From Candidatus Latescibacterota bacterium (GTDB taxonomy: Bacteria; Latescibacterota; UBA2968; UBA8231), in the NCBI GenBank assembly GCA_016187725.1, contig JACPJE010000099.1, positions 1 to 64,000 on the forward strand: 64,000 nt of DNA, in the 5' to 3' direction. The notes beneath the pieces were generated by a model. It had not been told where the DNA came from and did no database searches. It saw only the letters and a list, made by a program, of their open reading frames with translations. Shown one piece after another: positions 8,723 to 15,564 of the stretch (position 1 is the first letter of the stretch; each line of letters opens with the position of its first letter). A program made the translations under genes and the position numbers.

Positions 8723-9570
8723 CAGAACACCCAGACGATCAACATGGAACCCCCGATGTACCCGATGGCTTCCAGCAGGCCGGCGCCGGCATTGGGGGCG
8801 GCTTCGACCTGCTCGGCGCCCAGTTTCACCCCACCGGCCAGCACCGCGTCGGACAACCTTTTGATCAGGAAGAGCACCACCAGCCCGAAGAGGGCGTCCT
8901 CGGCAAAAAAGCTCAGGCTCTCCCGCCAGCCGGTAAAATCGCCCGAGGCCGCCAGGCTGAGGATATTGCCCATGCCCACCAGCCCTCCGCCAAAGGCCAG
9001 GCCCACGGCCGCGTTGTCGCGCTCCAATTCGCCGTGGACGTCGTGGGGGGTGATCCATTCGTAGAGCAGCCCGGCCAGCAGCAACACTCCCTGGGCCAGC
9101 GCCCAGAAGGCCAGGCCGCTCCACCAGGGCCCCTGGCCCTGCTGGATGGACAGGACGATCAGGCCGTTGGCCAGATGCAGACCCGCCTCGACAAAGGCCG
9201 CACCCAGGTTCTGGTCCTGCACTACCTCCTTGGTGTTGTCGAAGCGGGGCAGGAGCACTTTTTCGCACAGGTAGCTGGCCACCAGCATCAGGGCGATGGC
9301 CTTGAGACCGGACAGGGCGATGCCGACCAGATCCGCCCTCCAGCCCCCCGAAGGCCCCCACAAGGCCCCGCCCAGGGCGAAGACCACCCCTAGGAGGTAA
9401 CCGGACAGGGCCACGGCCAGGGCCGTGTTGTTGCGGCCGAAGAGTTCGGCCTGCAGGTCCACCCGGCGGTAGAATCCGGTGTACGCCAGCCTGGCCACCC
9501 AGAGCAGGGCAAAGGCTTCCAGGATGTACGCCACTGATTTGACCATGGGCAGCAGGTGCTCATCCATCAC
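8722..9570 (-). CDS. DUF350 family membrane protein
   Basis: Paired hydrophobic repeats with 'NNTALAVALSGYLLGVVFALGG' and 'DNAAVGLAFGGGLVGMGNIL' typical of DUF350. Confidence 0.85.
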   Translation of the reverse strand: MMDEHLLPMVKSVAYILEAFALLWVARLAYTGFYRRVDLQAELFGRNNTALAVALSGYLLGVVFALGGALWGPSGGWRADLVGIALSGLKAIALMLVASYLCEKVLLPRFDNTKEVVQDQNLGAAFVEAGLHLANGLIVLSIQQGQGPWWSGLAFWALAQGVLLLAGLLYEWITPHDVHGELERDNAAVGLAFGGGLVGMGNILSLAASGDFTGWRESLSFFAEDALFGLVVLFLIKRLSDAVLAGGVKLGAEQVEAAPNAGAGLLEAIGYIGGSMLIVWVF

Positions 9571-9582
9571 CAGGCCTCTCTT

Positions 9583-10287
9583 TCATTTGCCCGAGCGCAC
9601 TGAACCGCTTCCCCACGCGGGACCGCCCCGGCCCATGCGGCTTTGGACCCGCTCCCCGAAGCGGGTGCCTCCCAGGCGCTGCTGGTAGCGCTTGAAGAAC
9701 TCGGGGCGCGTCCTCTCGACGGTGGTGCCCCCGGTGCCAAAAGGCGTGCGCCCCCCGCTGTTGGGACCGGCATAGGGCTGGCCCTGTTCGTGGGTGCGGC
9801 GGAAATCCCCGTAATCGCCGCGGTTGACGCGCCAGCCCCCCAATAGCTGGGACATCAGCATGTACTGGCCGTAGAACTGCCAGAAACCGCCCCCGTCCCA
9901 GTACCCGTAGCGCGGGTTGTCCACGTACTGGTACCCGGGCGGGTGGGCTTGGGCCGGACCGCTCAGCCGGCCCTCCGGAGTCTTGGCAGCCACCACCATG
10001 CCCAGGTAGTTTTCGTACTGGGCGTAGATCTCCGCGCTGACCTGGTACTCCTCGCTGAGCCGCTCCTCGTAGACCAGGGTGTCCTGACCAGCCACCTTCT
10101 GCCCGGAGGCGGTGAGGATCTTGAAGCGCAGGAAGTAGTCCGGGAAGAACCCCTCCTCTTCGCGCAGATCCTCCAGGATCAGCGAGAACTCCGGGTAGCG
10201 GTTGAGATCCTTCACCAGCTCCTCCACCGGATCGCGGTCTGCCCCGCAGCCGGCCAGGATCAGCAGCAGCGACAACCAGGCGATCAT
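9583..10287 (-). CDS. Lipoprotein with Tyr/Gly-rich C-terminal half
   Basis: Signal/lipobox MIAWLSLLLILAGCGADRD; C-terminal low-complexity Gly/Arg/Tyr region; within the PspA/DUF350 operon. Confidence 0.75.
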   Translation of the reverse strand: MIAWLSLLLILAGCGADRDPVEELVKDLNRYPEFSLILEDLREEEGFFPDYFLRFKILTASGQKVAGQDTLVYEERLSEEYQVSAEIYAQYENYLGMVVAAKTPEGRLSGPAQAHPPGYQYVDNPRYGYWDGGGFWQFYGQYMLMSQLLGGWRVNRGDYGDFRRTHEQGQPYAGPNSGGRTPFGTGGTTVERTRPEFFKRYQQRLGGTRFGERVQSRMGRGGPAWGSGSVRSGK

Positions 10288-10829
10288 CGCTGGCCCGCCT
10301 CAGGACTGGGCAGGATGTCGGTGAACTGGTATTCCTCCACGTAGGCTCCCTCATAGGCGCGGAAATCCCGTTCCCCCCATTGGGAGATGAAGAGCACCCG
10401 CTCCCCGTCTGCGGATTCGTAGGTCCAGCTGACAAACTCGCGCCCCAGACCCTTGCCCCCCTCCCGCAGTTCACCGGCGCTGGATTCCACCGCCGCATAG
10501 GTCCGGTCCTGGAAATGGAGTTGTTCGGGAGGGTCGCCGCTTTGGGCGATGGCGGTGACCACGTCCTCCTGGATCTGCCGCACCCCGATCTTGGCCGTCA
10601 GCACCAATTGGTCTTCGTCCTTTTCTAGAAAGCGCAGTTCGTCGCCGCAGCGCAACTCCCATTCCTGGGTCTCGAAGCCCTCGTAGTCGCAGGTGCTGTA
10701 CCCCACCACCTCCCAGGTCTTCAGGTCGTAGTCGACCAGGTATCCCACCTGCATGGTGGCCAGGGTGTACTCGGTGCGGGGCAGCTCATCGCCCTCCCCC
10801 TCCCCACCGCCGAACCATTTGCGGAACAT
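10284..10829 (-). CDS. DUF4178 domain protein
   Basis: 'MQVGYLVDYDLKTWEVVGYSTCDYEGFETQEWELRCGDELRFLEKDEDQ…' matches the DUF4178 layout; 4-nt overlap with the next gene. Confidence 0.7.
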   Translation of the reverse strand: MFRKWFGGGEGEGDELPRTEYTLATMQVGYLVDYDLKTWEVVGYSTCDYEGFETQEWELRCGDELRFLEKDEDQLVLTAKIGVRQIQEDVVTAIAQSGDPPEQLHFQDRTYAAVESSAGELREGGKGLGREFVSWTYESADGERVLFISQWGERDFRAYEGAYVEEYQFTDILPSPEAGQR

Positions 10830-10877
10830 GGCAGACTCCTAAGCCCTTGGCGAAATGCCATTCGTCGGCCCAGATCC

Positions 10878-12401
10878 TCACTCTCCCCACTCCTGGCGAT
10901 AGTACCTCGCCAGTACCGGCCTGTCAAGGTGGTTGGACTCCACCTCGATCCGCTCCATGTCCGGATCGAAGAGGAGCATGCCGGGGAAGAGTTCGGGGCG
11001 CAGGAAGCGCAGGGGCACGGAAAAGGCGAGCTGTTCCACCGGCAGTTTTTCGCCGGCGCCCAGTTGGAACCCCCATTCCCCGAAGGAAGGCACCAGGACG
11101 TGGTAGGGGTACACCAGGAAGCCGGCTTCCTCCATGCTTTTGCCGATGCACCAGAAAGCGCGGCGGGCGTGGTACGGGCTGGTGGCCTGGGTGACCAGCA
11201 CCCCGCCCGGGCTGAGCAGGCGCCGGCAGAGCTGGTACCCCTCCACCGAATAGAGCTTGGTCACCGCCTCGGTGCGCGGGTCAGTCAGGTCGATGAGGAT
11301 GGCCCCGTACTGGACCTGGGTCTCCTGCAGAAAAGCAAAGGCGTCCTGGTTGATCACCCGGACCCTTGGGTGGTTCAGGGAATTCTCGTTGAGGCGGGTC
11401 AGGTGGAGGTTGCGCCGCGCCAAATCGGTCATGGCCTGGTCCAGATCCACCAGGTCCACCTCCTCCACGTCCCGGTACTTGAGCACCTCGCGGGCACTCA
11501 GGCCGTCGCCCCCGCCGAGGATGAGCACCCGCTGCCGGTGGCGGGCCAGGGCCAGGGCCGGGTGGACCAGGGATTCGTGGTAGCGCCGCTCGTCAGCGGC
11601 GGCGAATTGCAGATGGCCGTCCAGGTAGAGGCGCAGATCCTCGCGCCAGCGGGTGAGCACGATCTTCTGGTAGGGCGACTGCTGGCTGTAGATGATGCGG
11701 TCGGCGTACAGGTCGCTCTCCCAGCGTTCGAGCAGCCCCTCGGCGCCGGCCAGCAAGGCCAGCAGCGCCAGCAACACCCCGGCGGCCTGCAGGGCCAGGC
11801 CCCGCCGCCAGGCAGGCGACAACTGCTCCCAGCAATTCCACAGCAACCCGGCCCCCACCCCGGCGTTGACCAGTCCGGTGACCAGTCCGGTGTGCAGGTT
11901 GCCCAGGGCCGGCAGGAGCAGGTACGGAAAGAGCAGGGCCGCCACCAGGGCCCCCAGGTAGTCCAGCGACAGGACATTGGCCAGGGTGGCCCGCAGGGAC
12001 CCGTAGTTCTGCAAGAGGCGGGTCAGCAGGGGCAGTTCCAGGCCGATGAGCGCGCCGATGGCCATGGTGAGCAGGAGCATCCAGTACCGGTAGTGCTCGC
12101 CCTGGGCGTAGGCCAGGTACAGGATCGCCACGCTGCCCCCGCCCACCAGACCCAGCCACAATTCCAGGGCGATGAGCCGGGCCAGCAACTGCTCCTCGAT
12201 CCAGCGCGAGAGCCAGGACCCCAGGCCCATGGCGAAGAGGAAGAACCCGATGGTCAGCGAGAACTGCTCCACGCTGTCGCCGATGAAATAGGAGGAGATG
12301 CTGCCGATGAGCAATTCGTAGATGATGGAGCAGACCGCCACTGCCAGGACCGCAGCCAGGAGCAGGAAGAGGCCCAGGTGGGAGAAGCGGGGCTCAACCA
12401 T
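10878..12401 (-). CDS. speE: Polyamine aminopropyltransferase (spermidine-synthase-like) with N-terminal multi-TM region
   Basis: TM-rich N-terminus; 'YLDGHLQFAAADERRYHESLVHPALALA…VLILGGGDGLSAREVLKYRDVEEVDLVDLDQAM…ILIDLTDPRTEAVTKLYSVEGYQLCRRLL'. ATG at 12401 (MVEPRFSHLG). Confidence 0.88.
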   Translation of the reverse strand: MVEPRFSHLGLFLLLAAVLAVAVCSIIYELLIGSISSYFIGDSVEQFSLTIGFFLFAMGLGSWLSRWIEEQLLARLIALELWLGLVGGGSVAILYLAYAQGEHYRYWMLLLTMAIGALIGLELPLLTRLLQNYGSLRATLANVLSLDYLGALVAALLFPYLLLPALGNLHTGLVTGLVNAGVGAGLLWNCWEQLSPAWRRGLALQAAGVLLALLALLAGAEGLLERWESDLYADRIIYSQQSPYQKIVLTRWREDLRLYLDGHLQFAAADERRYHESLVHPALALARHRQRVLILGGGDGLSAREVLKYRDVEEVDLVDLDQAMTDLARRNLHLTRLNENSLNHPRVRVINQDAFAFLQETQVQYGAILIDLTDPRTEAVTKLYSVEGYQLCRRLLSPGGVLVTQATSPYHARRAFWCIGKSMEEAGFLVYPYHVLVPSFGEWGFQLGAGEKLPVEQLAFSVPLRFLRPELFPGMLLFDPDMERIEVESNHLDRPVLARYYRQEWGE

Positions 12402-14046
12402 CGGCCAGCCCTTTGAGCAGGGTCTCACCGCCCGTCCCCAGCCGCTCCAGGCACTCCTCGGCAGCCCGGATGCCGGCGAAGCAGGCCTCCTCGAAGAGGG
12501 GCAGCCCGGTGGTGTCGCAGGTGGCAAAGGAGAGGGCGCCGCAGGCCTGGGCCCGCAGCCGGCTCCCCTCCCCCCAGATCACTCCGGGCAGGGGCTGGAC
12601 CATGGCGTGGCCCCAGCGGTACAGGTCGAGGCGCTCCACCACCTCCTCGATGTCGGGATGGGCTTGCCGCAGATCCGCCAGGATCTGCCCGGCCCAGAAG
12701 GCGTGATCCTGCTCCAGCAGTTCCCGCCGCGCCCGGGCGACCTGGCGCACCAGGGGCAGATGGTACATCAAGACCCTGGAATTGTTGCCGGGCGGGCGCT
12801 GGTGGTCGGCCGCCACATAGCCCAGGGAAGGACTGGCGTAGAGCACATTGTCCCATGCAGGGGCAGCGCCCTTGCCCTGGGGCAGGCGGGAGACCTGCAC
12901 TGCCGCCACCAGCCAGGGGCAGTAGGACAGGGAAGCGATGGCCTGGAGCTGGGGAGCGGGCAATCCCTGCACCACCAGGGGAACCGTGTGCAGCTTGCCG
13001 GCGTACACGGCGCTCTTCGCCCGCAGCGAGAAGAGTTCCCCGCTGCGGGTGTCCATGCAGCCCAGCCACACCGCCCCGGCAGCCGGCTCCACCCGCACTA
13101 CAGCGGTATTGGACCGCCACTGAGGAGGGGCGAGTCTTTCGGCCAGGCGCCGCACCAGGAAGCCGTTGCCCTCCGGCCAGGTCAGGGTGTCGGCGGGGTA
13201 CTGGTCGCGCAGGCGGCGGTCGTAAAAGCGGCAGGCGTGGTAGTGGATGCCGGCCCAGGCCGAGACCTGGTCCAGGGGGGTACCGTAGTCGTCGCGGCAG
13301 GCGTAATCCACCAGCCAGTCCAGGCGGGGCGAGTTCCAGTTTTTGGAGCGCAGGTACTGGAGCATGGTGAGCTGGTCCAGCTCGCGCAGGATTGAGTCCC
13401 TGCTGCTGTAGCGCAGGGGCATGGCAAAACCCCGCCGCCCATCCCGCCCCTGGTACAGGGTCCAGCGCAGCATCTGGTCCTCGAACTGGCGCAGCACCTC
13501 CACCTCCCCGGCCGGAGCCCCGGCAAAGGGGTCCAACTCCTCCACCCATTCACCCTCTATGAAGAGCCTTTCGTGGGGCCAGCGCACCAGATATGCGGGG
13601 ACCACCTGGGGCCGGCCGGCCGCGTCGTACCCGGTGATCACCCGCAGGTCCTGCAAGAGGGCGTGGACGCAGTCGGCCTCGGCAGGGGGGACGTTGATGT
13701 AGTGCGCCCCCCAGGGCACCGGCCGCCCCTGCAGACTGCCGGCCAGGGCCGTGCCCCCCAACTCCTCCCCCAACTCCAGCAAGAGCAGATCCTCGACCCC
13801 GGCCTGCTTCAGGCGCCAGGCCGCGCACAGGCCCGAAACCCCGCCGCCGATGATGAGCGCGTCGAGGGGCGGCCCCTGGGCCGGCGGGAAATCCGCGGCC
13901 TGGCGGGGCTGGCGCAGCAGGTGCCCGGGAATGGCAGCGTTGACAATGGCTCCGGGGACGGGGCGGGTGGAGACCGGCCGGCAGCGGCTCAGATAGGGCA
14001 GGCCGGGGCCGGCCAGCAGGGCGCGGAGGAACTGCCTGCGCTTCAG
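12394..14046 (-). CDS. FAD-dependent amine-oxidase-like protein with Tat-type N-terminus (start codon uncertain)
   Basis: 'LDALIIGGGVSGLCAAWRLKQAGVEDLLLLELGEELGGTA' FAD motif; N-terminus KRRQFLRALLAG resembles a Tat signal. The frame extends upstream of the listed ORF 12394..13782 to 14046 (CTG), right after an in-frame stop. Confidence 0.8.
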   Translation of the reverse strand: MKRRQFLRALLAGPGLPYLSRCRPVSTRPVPGAIVNAAIPGHLLRQPRQAADFPPAQGPPLDALIIGGGVSGLCAAWRLKQAGVEDLLLLELGEELGGTALAGSLQGRPVPWGAHYINVPPAEADCVHALLQDLRVITGYDAAGRPQVVPAYLVRWPHERLFIEGEWVEELDPFAGAPAGEVEVLRQFEDQMLRWTLYQGRDGRRGFAMPLRYSSRDSILRELDQLTMLQYLRSKNWNSPRLDWLVDYACRDDYGTPLDQVSAWAGIHYHACRFYDRRLRDQYPADTLTWPEGNGFLVRRLAERLAPPQWRSNTAVVRVEPAAGAVWLGCMDTRSGELFSLRAKSAVYAGKLHTVPLVVQGLPAPQLQAIASLSYCPWLVAAVQVSRLPQGKGAAPAWDNVLYASPSLGYVAADHQRPPGNNSRVLMYHLPLVRQVARARRELLEQDHAFWAGQILADLRQAHPDIEEVVERLDLYRWGHAMVQPLPGVIWGEGSRLRAQACGALSFATCDTTGLPLFEEACFAGIRAAEECLERLGTGGETLLKGLADG

Positions 14047-14056
14047 AAGTGGGGCC

Positions 14057-14764
14057 TCACTTCATCCCCATCTTGGCCTTCAGTTGGGCCAGGGAGTCCT
14101 CCACCTGGGGCGAGGTGCCGCCTTTGAGGGCCTTGTCGATCTCCTCGTCCACGGTGTGGGTGGTGTCGGCCATCTCCCCGTAGGCCTGGGCCAGGGACTC
14201 CTGCTCGTTCACCTTCTCCTTCATCCGTTCCAGCAGGCTCACCGTGCCTTCGGGGTCCACATTGGCCAGGCGCTGGTTGATCTTGCGGGTGGCATTGGCG
14301 GTCTTGCTGCGGGCCTTGAGCATGATCAGGTCGTTCTCGTAGGCCGCCACCTTGGACTTGAGATCGTTGATGTTGCTCTGCAGCTTGTCGGCCATCTGCT
14401 GCTGGTTCAGACCCTGTTGAGTAGCCTCCAGGGCCCGGGCAGCGGCTTCCTCCTTGCGGCTGAGGGCTTCGCGGGCCAGGCGCTCGGCCTCGGCCAGGAC
14501 CAGTTCCCCGCCCTGGGATTTCTGCAGGAGCAGCATGGCCTTGCGCTCGTAGTCCGCGGCCAGTCTCTTGTTGTCCGCAGCCTCCTTGTTGAGGCGGATG
14601 ACAATGGCCTTGACCTCGGCCAGGCTCTGCAGGCTTTCGTGCAGATCCTTCTTGAGATCCCGCACCGCCTGCTCGCTCAGCTTGATGGGGTCTTCCAATC
14701 TGTCGATGAGGGAGTGGGCCTCGGCCTGCCCGGTCTTGAAGAGCCGCTGGAAAATACCTGCCAT
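14057..14764 (-). CDS. pspA: PspA/IM30 family protein
   Basis: Long coiled coil: MAGIFQRLFKTGQAEAHSLIDRLEDPIKLSEQAVRDLKKDLHESLQSLAEVKAIVIRLNKE…. Confidence 0.9.
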   Translation of the reverse strand: MAGIFQRLFKTGQAEAHSLIDRLEDPIKLSEQAVRDLKKDLHESLQSLAEVKAIVIRLNKEAADNKRLAADYERKAMLLLQKSQGGELVLAEAERLAREALSRKEEAAARALEATQQGLNQQQMADKLQSNINDLKSKVAAYENDLIMLKARSKTANATRKINQRLANVDPEGTVSLLERMKEKVNEQESLAQAYGEMADTTHTVDEEIDKALKGGTSPQVEDSLAQLKAKMGMK

Positions 14765-14773
14765 TTCTCCTCC

Positions 14774-15172
14774 TTATTTCCCGGCAAAAGAGAGCAGTTC
14801 AGCCCCGTTTTCGGCCAGCCCCAGACTCAGGGCATTGAGCGTGGACTCCAATTCGTTCAGGTCCAGATTGTCCAGGGCCAGGGTATCGCGGAAGAGCAGC
14901 CGCTCCCCGCTCTCGTCCAGCACAAAGGCCCCGTGGACCAGACTGCGGTTCATCTGCAGCAGGCGCTTGTAGGTCTGGGTTGGGGTCTGGGGTGCGAGCC
15001 TGAGGATCAATTGTTCGAGCACCAGGATCTCTTCTTCGCAGTCGATGATCAGTTTGCGGATGCCCCGCTCGGTGTCGTCGACGATGAGCAGTTCCTCTCC
15101 GGGCACTTCCTGGTAGATGCGCAGTCCCAGTTCGAGGATATACCCCTTGACCTTGTCGAAGGTTGCGGACAT
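14774..15172 (-). CDS. YbjN-like / type III secretion chaperone-fold protein
   Basis: 'MSATFDKVKGYILELGLRIYQEVPGEELLIVDDTERGIRKLIIDCEEEILVLEQLI…LLQMNRSLVHGAFVLDESGERLLFRDTLALDNLDLNELESTL'. Confidence 0.75.
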   Translation of the reverse strand: MSATFDKVKGYILELGLRIYQEVPGEELLIVDDTERGIRKLIIDCEEEILVLEQLILRLAPQTPTQTYKRLLQMNRSLVHGAFVLDESGERLLFRDTLALDNLDLNELESTLNALSLGLAENGAELLSFAGK

Positions 15173-15176
15173 GGGA

Positions 15177-15533
15177 TTAGCTATTCTCCTTTGCTTTGAG
15201 GGCCCGCTCCAGTTCCTGATAGGCCTGGGTGAGCCGGGCGCTCAACTCGTCAGCCACGCGCCTTTTCTCTGGATCATTGGCGTGGAGGTCGGGATGGCAT
15301 TTCTTGAGCAGGCGCTTCCAGGCCCGCCGGGCGGTTGCCAGATCTGAGCCATAGGGAATTTCGAGATTGGCATAGTACTGGGCCAGTTTGGGATCGACGG
15401 CTGGTGGGGGCTCCTGGCGGGGGCGCCGGGACCCGCTGAAATCCGCCCCCGGCGCCGGCCCTTCCCACCCGCTCCCCTTCCCGGTCCCCACCTGGGCGCG
15501 GGCGATATGCCAGAGACGTCTGAGCAGGTCCAT
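15177..15533 (-). CDS. J-domain protein
   Basis: 'YYANLEIPYGSDLATARRAWKRLLKKCHPDLHANDPEKRRVADELSARLTQAYQELERAL': HPD motif in J-domain context; ATG at 15533. Confidence 0.85.
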   Translation of the reverse strand: MDLLRRLWHIARAQVGTGKGSGWEGPAPGADFSGSRRPRQEPPPAVDPKLAQYYANLEIPYGSDLATARRAWKRLLKKCHPDLHANDPEKRRVADELSARLTQAYQELERALKAKENS

Positions 15534-15564
15534 GGAGGGAATATAAAGGGCCTCTACGCTGCTA

